In this document: positions 23,487 through 34,459 of the stretch, one piece after another
How the letters are laid out: the number at the start of each line of letters is the position of its first letter
Numbering within the stretch: the first letter of the stretch is position 1
Assembly (NCBI GenBank): GCA_008638375.1
Contig: CM018051.1
Span: 10,089,387-10,153,386, forward strand
Source: Nyssa sinensis
Lineage: Eukaryota; Streptophyta; Magnoliopsida; Cornales; Nyssaceae
Length of the DNA: 64,000 bases
Reading direction: 5' to 3'
Notes under the pieces: model-generated
The model's database searches: none
Seen by the model: only the letters and a program-made list of their open reading frames with translations
What the model was told of the DNA's origin: nothing
Translations under genes and position numbers: made by a program

Positions 23487-26400
23487 CTATAAAGCAAAAA
23501 AGAAAGATATTAATGCAACTTCAAATTAAAAGAAGTAAAATACAATTGTTAAAGCATCATTTCCCATAACATTATGGCACATGATTATAGAAAATAATAC
23601 CATATTCTGCATGCAAGTCCTTAAGGCAAGAAATTCTTTCAAACAGAAAAAAAAATAATAATAAAACACAACTGTTAAAGCATCATTTCCCATAACATTA
23701 TCGCACATGATTATAGCAAATAATACCATATTCTGCATGCAAGTCCTTAAGGCAAGAAATTCTTTCAAACACATATCACGTTCAACTTCTGGAACCTTTG
23801 TTGCAACACAACTCCCATATTCTTTTGCCTGCAGAAATGTAATTATAATTACAAGGCATTAAGCAATTGTATTCACTTCTGTAATTGATCTCCTGGTAAA
23901 TATCCTCAGTGAGAAGTAAAAACATTAAAAGAAATAGAGAAAGTCAGTATTATGTAGTACTGTGGCTATTTTCTTATCATATTAATTTTATTTTCGTTTC
24001 ACAACATGATGCAATAGAATACATTCAATCTCCCCCCCAAAAAAAATAAAAACCCAAAAAAAAGGAAGGAAAAGGCAAAATAGAGATCATATAGAGAAAG
24101 AAGCAAATTGCTACGAAGAAAATTGTTATAACTGCATACATATTTCACCAAAAAAAGAAAGAAAACAAAGAAACCTTTGGAAAAAAAATATACAATCAGA
24201 ATCTCATGTACAAAACTAGAACAAAGTTCTAATGTTAATTTGAAAGCACATACATCACCTCAACTCAACTCAACCCAACCCAACATAGTCTTGTCCCACT
24301 ATTTTGAGTTGGCTATATTAATCCTGTTCCTGTCATTTCCCCTTTGTACTTCTATCTAGGGCCATAATTTCAATTTAACCCACATGCTACCTTTCCTTAA
24401 CACCTCAGCCTGTATCATTTTTTTTTTTTGGGGATAAAAAAATGTATTAGATTAATGCATCAAAGGAAGATGATCCCACATAAACAGGATGTAAACAAAA
24501 AATCTTTACAGTGCTATATATCTCAGTGATCCAAGAGAGAGAATCAAGTACAGAGGAAGTCCCTGTGATCCGAAAGAGAGACAGAGAGAGAGTAGTAAGT
24601 TATTCTTATAACTAATAAGACGGGACTCCACATCATCCAAAGATCTCCAATTTCTTTATACCTATAGACACCACCATAAACACAAAGGTACAGACCTCCG
24701 AACTTCTCTAGCACTCCTCCCCCTACATCCCCACCAACTAACATGAGCATCCTCTACTAAACTGGGCATCACCTAGTAAGCCCCAGACAGAGCACTGAGC
24801 CATAGCTCTCTACTAACCAAACAATGCCGAAAGAGATGACCCACATTTTTTTCATTCCTCTCGCATATGCAGTATGAACATACAATGATGTGTCTTCTCT
24901 TCCAAAAGTTGTCCAAAATCAAGATTTGACCTATCACTGTTTGTTGAGAGCTTAATATACATTGTTGCCTCATTCTCTAATAGCTTAAGCTTTTAGATGA
25001 GTTTGGTGGTTTAACATGGTATCAGAGCCTAGGTTATGAGAGAGCTTGAGTTCAAGTTTCTCCATTTGCATTTATTACCCATTTAGTTTGTTTGTGCAAA
25101 ATTGCACTTTATTCTGTTTCGTGTTTGTGTGTGGTTTGTCTCTCCACATGCGAGTTCGGGGTCAGCACGTGAGGGGGAGTGTTGAGAGCTTGATATAGAT
25201 TGTTGTTTCATTCTCTAATAGCTTAAGCTTTTAAATGAGTTGATGGTTTAACATTGTTGTCCACCCACAGAAAGGCAACTTTGTAAGGGCCTTTCTGCAC
25301 CATGTAGCCCTCTATGGAAATCCCCTCTGCCCATCATTTCAAAGCTTCCTATAATAGGGCTTCATGTAAACATGGCCTGCCCGAGAGTCTAAGAATCCTC
25401 CTCCCCCAATGAACCGATCATATAAAATCTTGAAGAAAATTGCAACCTCATCCAACGTCTTGGAATGGTCTAATAAAATGGATAACCCATGCCACCTCAC
25501 TCCCAAAAAACACAAGAAATCCACAATCATTGCCTGTCAATTGACTGCAATCCTGAACATGCTATGACTGAAGACAACTCAAAGGACCCTACACCACAGC
25601 AATGATCAAGCCAAAATCTATCTCTTAAACCATTCCCAACTTTGAACCTGATGCGCTTTTTTTTTTTTATCAATAAAAGCAAAGTATATAAACAAGGCAC
25701 CCGAGAGGAGCGCACCCGAATACAAAAGAACAGGAAAGGCTACAATAATTAACATCCTTAAATCCCCCAAAAATCCATGAAGTTATGAAGATACATTGGC
25801 CTAGCTTCTTTTAGCCAAAAGAAAAATACATACAAAAAATTTTCTTTAAGCTTCCACATAGAGGATTCCTCCTCCATAAAAACTTCTCGTGTTTCTTTCT
25901 CTCCACAGGCACCAAAGAAGACAAAGAGGAGCAATCCTCCAAGCTTGTCGAATGTCTTCCTAACTTGGTTACCCCTCCAACTAAATAAAACGTCCCGGAC
26001 TGAGGACAGCATAACCCAACTGAACCCAAAGAGAGACAACACCATACCCTAAATATCCCGAGCCACCTTACACTGCAAAAGAAGATGATCAGCCTGATTC
26101 TTCGTCAATCTTGCACATACAACATCTACTAGGCATTTGAAAACCTTTCTTCCGTAAATTGTCCGTCATGAGAATCGCACCCCAAGCCGCAAACCAACAG
26201 AAGAAAGCCACTTTCTTTGGAATCTTGGAATTCGATATAAGCTGCACGAGAAAGCCACAATCTTCTTTCCCATCACTAACTTGTAGAAGAAATGTGTCGA
26301 AAACTCCTTCGAACTACCTCATTTCAATATAATCACATCCTCCTCCTCCTTACACAAGAAGCAATGATCCAACAACATCATCAATTCCTTGCACGGCCTC

Positions 26401-29094
26401 CAACTCCCAGTCATGAAAGTTCCGCCTAAAACAAGGACAGCCACACTTTGTTATCCCCCAAGAAATACGCATAATCTCTCATCCAAGCCTCCTTATTAGA
26501 GGTAATAAGGCAATAGAATAAAGCATTGGGAACTTAGTTTTCAAAGAATCCTCACAACACCAATGATCTTCCCAAAACTTCACCCTCGAACCCCTCCCCA
26601 CCTTATAGCAAACCATCTTTCCAAAAATCTCCCTCCTCTTTTGGATTGCTTTCCATAAACTGCACCCTTGAGGCTCCCTAATCTCTTTCACAAGCCACCC
26701 TCCCTCTTCACAACCGTACTTGGTGGAAATAACTCTCTTCCATAAGAGATTCTCTGCCCTAGCAAATTTCCATAAGAGAGTTATTTCCACCAAGTACGGT
26801 TGTGAAGAAGGAGGGTGGCTTGTGAAAGAGATTCTCTGCCCCAGCAAATTTCCACAACCACTTTCCTAAAAGAGCACCATTGAAACATTTCAAGTCTCTA
26901 AACCCCAACCCACCCTTTGGTTTCTTCAATTTCTCCCATTTGACTAGGTAAATTTTCCTCTCCCTCTTTCCCTCCTCACAAGAAATCACGTTGAATCTTC
27001 TCAAGCTTCTTTTTCACTGAGATCCATCACTCCTTTTTTATGCTCTTCTACACCCTTACTCCATAAGATATTCAAACCTCTTTAAAATGCCAATCATATA
27101 TTCTTTCTACCACTCTCCACAATTAATTTCTGTCCATCCCAAACCTCCACTACCGTTTTCCTAGCAAAACTTGGTTGAAGCTTCTGAAGTTCCTAATGCC
27201 TGAACACCCTTCCTGTTGCATTCAATAGCATGCAGTTTTCCACTCCACAAAATGACATTTGGATTCTTATATTCCTCCCTACAAAAGTATCTTTTGCGAA
27301 TATGCCAACTCCTCACAATAGAAATATGGACCAGAAACAGCAACATAAAGTAAGTGGGCAGACTAGATTGGGTGTTCTTAATCTTTCAATAAGTTTTGCC
27401 TTTCCAGCGTGTCAATCTCCTTTCATACCTCTCTAAACTGAGAATGCTCTGAAAGATGAACCAATGGGAGTCCCAAACAAGAAGCCATAAGGGCACCCAC
27501 ATTACATCCCAAAATATGAGCCAATTTATCATGAGCAGGTAAACAAGGGAATATGCATCTCAAGTGACTCAACTAATCTTCCATTACCTCAACCAGAATC
27601 AACTCACCCTTAAAGAATCTAATCTTTAATATCATGAGCAGGTAAACAAGGGAATATGCATCTCAAGTGACTCAACTAATCTTCCATTGCATCACAAAAT
27701 ATTATAGTGTCGTCAGCATATAGAAGATGAGAAACTTCAATTGGATGAACTCCTAACCATTCCTATCTGAATATCTCTCCAAATGCCATCCAACACTATC
27801 CTTCCAATCACATAACTAAGAGTCTCCATCACCATGATGTAAAGAAATGGGAAAATTGGGCCAACCTATCTGAGACCCTTTGCTTTAAAGAAACCAATCC
27901 GGGAGCTATTGATGATAACAAAAAATTTCATTGATGAAATACAAAACCCTATCAATTTCCTCCATTTATGACGAAAACCATCCTATCTGAAACATATAAG
28001 AGGAATGTTTTGTTTAGAGGGTCATCCACCTTTTCTATACCCAATTTGCAAGCTACTCCGGCTCATTAGATCTAATTCCCAAGTCTAAGCATTCAATTGC
28101 CACCATTTTTTTGGATCAGTAAAGTATGTTTTTTATATATAAAGGCTCCCGAGGGAGTGTAGCCTAAGATCCCCTAAGAAATCTACAAAAAAAATATCCA
28201 AGTACATGGGATTTGCCTCTTTAACGCCTAAAAAAAAAAAAAGAGTAAGTGCAAATAAATGTCAAACAGTCTGCTCTTGCCCCTCAAATATCCTCCTATT
28301 CCTTTCCTACCATAAGCACCGGACAAGACAAAGGGGAACCATCCTCCAAGCAGTCCTCACCTCTCTCCTAACCTTGCTGCACCTCTAACTTAATAGCAAC
28401 TCCCAAATTATGGCTGGCATTACTACCACTTTGCAATAAATAAGAAGATAACCCACCGTTTCCAGCCTCACACTTGCACATGCAACACTAACTAGACAAC
28501 TGAAACCCTCTGTGCCCAAGATTATCAATCATCAAAGTAGCACCCCAAGCCATCGTCCAAGCCAAAAAAGCGACTTTAGTAGGGACCCTTGACTTCTAAA
28601 TCAGCTTCCACGGAAAAACTCTTTCATCACCACCTTCCAAAGCCTTATAAAAGGATTGAACAGTAAACTTTTTGGAATTGCTCACTGTCCAAAACATCAA
28701 ATCCTCCTTACCTCTCCAGACCTAAAATCTACTAAACATGTTCAAGAGATCCTCCAACTCTCAATCATAAAATTGTCAACGAAAGCCCAGACTCCACACT
28801 AGGTTTCCCCCCACCGAATCTACACAATTAGCAACTAAAGCTTCCTTGTTGCACACTAAGCTAAATAAAATGGGAAACCGACTCTTCAAAGGCACATCAC
28901 AACACCAAGCATCCTCCCAAAAACTCACATTCAACCCCAACCCCTCCCCCTCCCCCACCTCAAAACAAACAAATTTATTAAAATCCTCAGTGCTCCTCCT
29001 AATGGAGACTCCTACACCCCTCTCACCCATGGACTCCATAACCTCCCTCGAGAACCACCCCTAAACTCACACCTATTTCGCAATTGTTTTATAC

Positions 29095-29126
<32 letters not shown>

Positions 29127-32100
29127 CTAAATGTATACAATCATTGTACTCCTCTATGTCAGACCTTCACTATCCAAAAACAACTCCAAAAATGAGAGGT
29201 TCTTTTTTTTTTATTAGTAAAGTATCACTATGGAGGGCACCCGAGGAGGGAAAACCCGAATGTACAAAAAAAGGAAACCAGCTACAAAGATTCCCCAAAA
29301 AATCCATAAGCTTTTCTAAATACCTAGGAAATTCTTCCTTAATCCAAAAGAAAATACTACACAAAAAACTATCTTTAAGTCTCCAAGGGGGAACTTCCAC
29401 CCCGCTCTATTATTCGGCTCCTGACATTGGCACCATGCAAGACAAATAGGGGCCATCCCCCAAGCAATACGCAACTCGTTCCATATCCTCTTGCATGACC
29501 ATCACGAAAGAACCACTTTACATGTAGCCAGCATAACCCAAGCACAACCAAAGATGCTAAAAGGCAGTGGCCCACAACTCTCTAGTCATCTTACAATGAA
29601 CAAGAAGGTGGTCAACACTCTCACCCTCTTCCTTGCACATGACACATTGGCTAGGAAGATGGTAACATGTCCTTTGCAAATTGTACGCCGTGAGAATCGC
29701 ATTCCATGTCGCCAACCAAGCAAAGAAAGTCTCTTTCAAAGGAGCCCTCAATTTCCAAATGACCTTCCAAGGAAAGCCCCTACACACCCCACCCATCAAT
29801 TTTCTATAAAAATTGTACAATAATTTTTTTTTCCTTATACATCTTCCACTCAATTGTATCCTCCCTTGCTACCCCAATCCCGACTATATACAGTAACTCC
29901 ATGAACTTCTCCACTACCCTGAGCTCCCAATCAAAAAAGTCCTACCTAAAATGAGGGCTCCACACCCTCATCCTAAAGAGAGGTTCATCCCCAAACCATA
30001 TGAGAGGAAAACCTCTTTAGTATGCTAATCTCCCCTTTCGCTCCCATATTTTCCCTCCATCACTTTCCTAAAAAAGACTCCCTCTCCAACCCCATCCATA
30101 CCTTTAAAGTCATTTCACTCAAAGGGCCTGATTGAAAACCCTTATCCTCACCCTATTGAACTAGGGAACATATTGTATTCAAATCTATTAAACGATACAC
30201 GAATTCATCTCCAATCCCACCCCATAAGAAATGTCATTGAAGCTTCTCCCGTCTATTAACCAAATCAGGCCACATAACATTACATGGTAGAGGATGGTAG
30301 AGTGTCATAATACATCAAGATGCACCTCTACTAAAGGCATCCTTGGAGAAAAAGCTTGTGAAGTGACAATGATCAAGATGACAAAAACACAAAAATTCTC
30401 CGGGAATAGGACATATGGACATAAAGTAGGTGGGAAAGCAAGACAAAAAAATCTTGATACAAGTCTTCCTTTCGACAACAAGTATTGTTTCTTCCACCTT
30501 GTCAATCTTCTCTTGCGCCACTTAATAATTGCATCCCAGACACTACTACCTTTGACCAAAAAAAATGTTATCATCGTGTCTTTAGATACACCCAATATCA
30601 ATTTGGCCTAAGCATCTAGAAGGAAAATAAACAAGGTAAAAATTAATCCCCCCCCCCCCCTTGAAGGAAGGAAACAACGCTGCACAAAAAGAACAACCAC
30701 CCTATTATCGGACAAACCTAATAACAATCTCTCGAGATAAATCCCAAAGGAGCTCAAATTTTTGTGATAAGTAACACTTGAAAAGAGGCCAAAAAGGCAA
30801 TCGGACTTTTTTCCTTCAAAAATTTTAGCATAGCCTTACTTTACAACTAACTCAAACAATGGTCAAAGTTGTGCAAGACCACATAGCCTTACTTTACAAC
30901 CTATCCCAACTAGCTTTATAACTCCTACAATACATCATACATACATCAAGCTAAGTTCCAAGGCGTTCTAATTTCAAGCATCTCATTAGCATTCACCTTT
31001 TTCTAGGCCGCAGACCAAACCAAAGCCTCAACTTTATCAAATATTCTGCCCAAGTTTCTTAAAATCTGGGAAAGCCAGCCAGATTTTTTGGTTCTGTGAT
31101 TAACCCGCTAATCCAGTTTGACCAATTGATTCAGGATTAAAAAAATATTAACTTGCAAATTTGCAATCATGATATCATGTGGGTTGGTGGCCCAACAGCT
31201 AGTAGTGTCAATTCATTTTACGTGGCTGCCCATTTATAATTGGCTTTTCATTCTCTCCATTATCTTTAGATTCAACTGTGGGATGAAAAAAACAAACATA
31301 ACATCTAGCTCAAAAGCTTTTTATATTTCAAAATTGAGTGAAGTATCAACATGCCAACTAGTAACAAATTTAAAGAAAAACCTATATTCTAACATTATGC
31401 AACAGCAGATTTATTATCGTCACAAGCAATTTCGGGCAGGCTGTAGTGCCTTCAACACACTCCAAGGTGAGGCGATTTTAATAAGGCGTCCGCCTAAGGC
31501 GAAAGCCTCATTAACTAAAATTTATTTTACTTAAATATGCTTATATATCTTATCTTCTTGTTTTAGGATTAAATGTATTTTTGTTCGAACAATATTTAAC
31601 CAATATAAAAGCACCAAAAAGAAAAGAAAATGTTTAAAATGGTCTCATAGCTTAAAATTTAATTACGTCATATATCATCCTTTAGATTAAACTTTCTAGT
31701 AATTACATGAGAATTATTACATAAAATAGTATTTAACTTAAAATAAATGAATCTTTAGAATATAATATATTTTTAAATTTTTTTTATAAGTTAGTGCCCT
31801 GTTCATTTAGGCTACCGCATTTTGTCGCCTCACTTTTCGGGCAATATAGGACCTTATCGTCTTAAAACAATCATTCACCTTTAACTACACTAATTTCGGG
31901 ATCACCATTTTGCACTCTAAGTAGGTCACTATTTGGTGATTAATCATGAAATTAATTTTTTCTAAGACATCCCACGATATTCACTTTTTATGTAATCCTT
32001 AACTTTATTTTATCTATAAAAATTTTTTGGACAAAAAAAATATCTTCACTATAAAACGGTTAGCCCAATTGACCTAAGTTATTGAACTAGGGTGAACCAA

Positions 32101-33625
32101 TCCAATTGCTTGACCAGATTGATGGCTGGACCAGCTTTCAAAACTGTTTCACCAAATCTATGAAGCACGAACACTCTATTTTGACTCACGTGTCAAACAG
32201 TCGAAAAAAGAGTGTCCCTTTTTTTTTGAATTTCGGACATGGACGCATTTTTTTTCTTCTTTTTTGGATTTTTTCTCTTTTTCTTCTCTTCTCATCAACT
32301 TCTTTTTTTGGTTATTAGTAAATTTGTTTTGGAACTTGAATCATGGAATGTTGATGATTAAATGAACAAGTTCATAAATTATTTAATGGCTTTGTTATTT
32401 TAATATCTTAATAACATTTTTTTTTATTTAGTGTGTTTTTATGTCAATTGAAATAACATTAAGGTTTTAATTATATAGGTTATAATATATATATATATAT
32501 ATATTCAATGTGTACCTGACGCGTCCATGTCCTACTTTTTTAAAAAAAATGGCATGTCTGCGTGTTCGTGTCAGTATCCGTATCCATATCAATTCTTCTT
32601 AACTCCAAATAATCAAAGCTAGCTCAAAAGGAGTACAGACATCACTATCGATAAAGAAACAAGAAAAATAAGTAGAGATAAAGAACCATTGCTTTCAAGG
32701 CACCAACATCTCTCGTTAGGAAAGGGAGGAGAGAAGGAAAAATCATTTAACACCACATTGGGGTTGGGTTTGGGGTTGGGGGGGAATAAAAGCCTCTAAT
32801 GAAAGAGATATTAGCTAAATTAGTATCCCGCCCTATAATCCCTACTCTATTTCTACCTTCGTCTTCTCTAGTGCATTAAAGTTTATAGCTCTCCATGTAC
32901 AATGCATGTGCACAAGTACATAACAAATTTCAATTGTGCTTTTACTATCACTCGTGTCCCCAAGCAACAAACCATTTCATAGTCATCGCTTAATGTGTAA
33001 AACATGCCATTACTTGCACGCCAACTTAATAGAATCTCTACATGTGATGTGAACTTAAAAATTATGGATGACCATCAAAGCCAAACTTACAACCTTGTTT
33101 AATGTCCTCGTATCAAACTCTCAATTTAGTGCTCGTTAGAAACAAACTTTAGCATTTCTTTCATGCCCTTTATAGCAAATCTGCACCTACATTACAAATA
33201 AATCCTAGAATGCTTTTGCATCCAACCACCCATCCATATATTTTTCTGATAAGCTAAAATCCACTAGAACTAGCAAAACAAGGGTTCAACCCATGTACAC
33301 GCAAGGGATGCAACTATACAAAATCAAAGAGTAAGGCTCATCTTGGCCAAAAAAATCTATAAAATAATCAATCTACAGTGTACACATCACTTTACACCTA
33401 AAATATAGACATCTCAAAAAAAAGTATTTAAAAAAAAAAGGTTCCTCTCAATCAAACATATGCATATTCTTGGGTTATAATATATATAAACCAAGAATTC
33501 CAAATGTTTAAATCGGTGAAAGAAAGACACTTAAAAACATCAATTAGTTGAGCATGATAATAAACCTGGGTCGCACAATTCACTAAAATGCGCTTGAGCA
33601 TTGAAGTGGTGTTCTTTTCTTTCAT
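23469..33625 (-). CDS. Twin-CX9C protein, NDUFAF8-like, three coding exons
   Basis: Exons 33566-33625, 23727-23828 and 23469-23486 join in phase 0 into a 59-residue protein. The cysteines fall at 17, 27, 40 and 50, giving two perfect C-x9-C motifs, the hallmark of the mitochondrial intermembrane-space CHCH fold oxidised by Mia40. The core AKEYGSCV...DMCLKEFLALRTC resembles human NDUFAF8 (AYGRCV...CAREFEALRSC), a complex I assembly factor; the specific function is inferred. No mitochondrial presequence is visible, as usual for this class. The start is the only ATG after the acceptor in the first coding exon. The gene lies head-to-tail upstream of RMC1, and its first intron (9.7 kb) is filled with LINE tails. 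Confidence 0.82.
23547..23771. repeat. Tandem duplication, period 126 bp, copying half of twin-CX9C exon B
   Basis: About 99 bp, from TGTTAAAGCATC to CTTTCAAACA, occurs at 23547-23645 and 23673-23771, differing at only a few bases. The copy contains the codons CLKEFLALRTCMQNM and the GT donor but no proper acceptor. Confidence 0.92.
23727..23828 (-). CDS. Twin-CX9C exon B (three of four cysteines)
   Basis: Acceptor TTTCTGCAG before 23828; 34 codons from AKEYGSCVATK to CMQNM; donor GTATTA at 23726. The 3' half of this exon and its donor are copied in the downstream tandem repeat. Confidence 0.85.
23850..24418. other. Intron sequence with a dispersed-repeat motif
   Basis: The motif CTCAACTCAACCCAACCCAA with GTCTTGTCCCACTATTTTGA (24258-24310) recurs widely in angiosperm genomes and probably belongs to an old SINE-like repeat. 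No other feature seen. Confidence 0.4.
24419..25656 (-). mobile_element. LINE tail A, split by a TRIM
   Basis: A poly-T at 24419-24430 marks the 3' end on the minus strand. Fragments such as CSYCICERNEKNVGHLFRHC (about 24800-24900) are zf-RVT-like, and a further fragment with RFKVGNGLRDRFWLD lies near 25600. Frames are broken throughout. Confidence 0.65.
24942..25253 (+). mobile_element. Complete 312-bp TRIM (miniature LTR retrotransposon)
   Basis: Two near-identical short LTRs (24942-25016, 75 bp; 25180-25253, 74 bp) start TGTTGAGAGCTT and end GTTTAACA. The first is followed directly by the primer site TGGTATCAGAGCC; the second is preceded by the polypurine tract GAGGGGGAG. Flanks CTGTT and TTGTT form an imperfect 5-bp target duplication. 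No coding capacity, so it depends on enzymes from other elements. Confidence 0.93.
26680..26833. repeat. Foldback: 60-bp inverted repeat with 34-bp spacer
   Basis: 26680-26739 and 26774-26833 are reverse complements with one mismatch. The spacer (TTCTCTGCCCTAGCAAATTT) is itself repeated directly just after the right arm. It interrupts the LINE frame within the GKWLWKFAGAENL region, so it arose after insertion. Confidence 0.93.
27529..27691. repeat. Direct duplication of about 60 bp, period 103 bp
   Basis: ATGAGCAGGTAAACAAGGGA begins at 27531 and again at 27634, and the copies stay identical through CTAATCTTCCATT. Confidence 0.92.
28107..29200 (-). mobile_element. LINE tail C
   Basis: Starts at a T-run (28107-28114) followed by GGATCAGTAAAGTATG; the text TAAGATCCCCTAAGAAATCT matches the LINE end near 1900. 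Minus-strand fragments such as [20 protein letters not shown] (about 28890) are from the RT C-terminal region. Confidence 0.65.
29203..30650 (-). mobile_element. LINE tail D
   Basis: A poly-T at 29203-29213 followed by ATTAGTAAAGTATCAC is the 3' end. WLATWNAILTAYNLQRTCYH and CVMCKEEGESVDHLLVHC (29557-29760) are the zf-RVT region; a worn RT piece lies at 30305-30601. The right limit is approximate, near a C-run. Confidence 0.68.
31462..31836. mobile_element. Possible small TIR element
   Basis: AAGGTGAGGCGA at the left and, inverted, AAAGTGAGGCGA at the right enclose AT-rich sequence with GGCG-rich inner arms (AAGGCGTCCGCCTAAGGCG). No clear target duplication seen. Confidence 0.45.
31840..33560. 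other. Intron/spacer, no recognised gene
   Basis: AT-rich, with an (AT)n run near 32487-32503. No coding pattern beyond chance ORFs. Confidence 0.6.
33566..33625 (-). CDS. Twin-CX9C exon A (start codon)
   Basis: Acceptor TTTTCCAG ends at 33636; nine untranslated bases precede ATG at 33625. Twenty codons (MKEKNTTSMLKRILVNCATQ) contain the first cysteine. The donor after CAG is GTTTAT at 33565. Confidence 0.8.
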
Positions 33626-34459
33626 AGTTACGTCCCTGGAAAAGAAATGGCCAATTAAACAAATAAAAGTTATAAACCTAGAGATTTACTAGAACACTTA
33701 CTCAACCAAAGTCAACAAACATTTATCCTAACTAGTTGGTGTTTGTTACTTGAATCTTGTTTCATCATTCAGTTCTGTCTAAAGCCATAGACAACAGTAT
33801 TATTGTCATCAAAATAAATCTTAAGGCTTAATGATATTGTATACGAAGATTGAATATCATAGTGAAAGTCAGAGTGCCATTCGAAGTTGATAAAACTAAT
33901 AGGCGCCCTAACAAAGAGGACTCCAATATTTTTTTATTCAAACTGTCTGCTGTATGTTAATTATTTCAAATATAAGCATCGATACTTACAAACTTTCACA
34001 AGGGTGTTTGGAAGAGAAAATAGAAGTAGATTGCCTTTACACATGGCAAACCAAGATCAGCCATTTGAAACTTGTATTACAAACAAACAATTTCTGAGAA
34101 AGCACATGAGAGGATCAGTAAAAGCTTTTTTGCCCTATATAATTCTCATGTTATCGTGTATGTGAATAAGAATCTAAATTCATCCTTCTGTCGTGAGCAT
34201 TAATTACATATATAGACATGCCAAAAAGAATGCATGATGAAACAGTAAATAGTTGGAAACCAACTCGTTTGCTTATGTTAAACGTGGATAAATTATTTCA
34301 CTTGTAAGAGGACTGACTAATTGGTTGAAGTTAAAGGCACCATAAATAAGTGGAATGCCAAATAACATGGCACGAGATTGTGACAAATGACAAAAAAAAC
34401 CTATGATTAAACAAAAAATAGATACTAAAATTAAATAGAAGGGAATCGAAAAAAAGGTG

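Larger units (their letters stand above)
25657..28106 (-). mobile_element. LINE tail B with internal rearrangements
   Basis: Poly-T at 25658-25667 marks the 3' end. Minus-strand fragments include KKPKGGLGFRDLKCFNGALL (about 26900), RVKFWEDHWC (about 26580) and, near 27870, a worn RT segment. It contains a foldback duplication (26680-26833) and a 103-bp-period tandem duplication. Confidence 0.7.
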
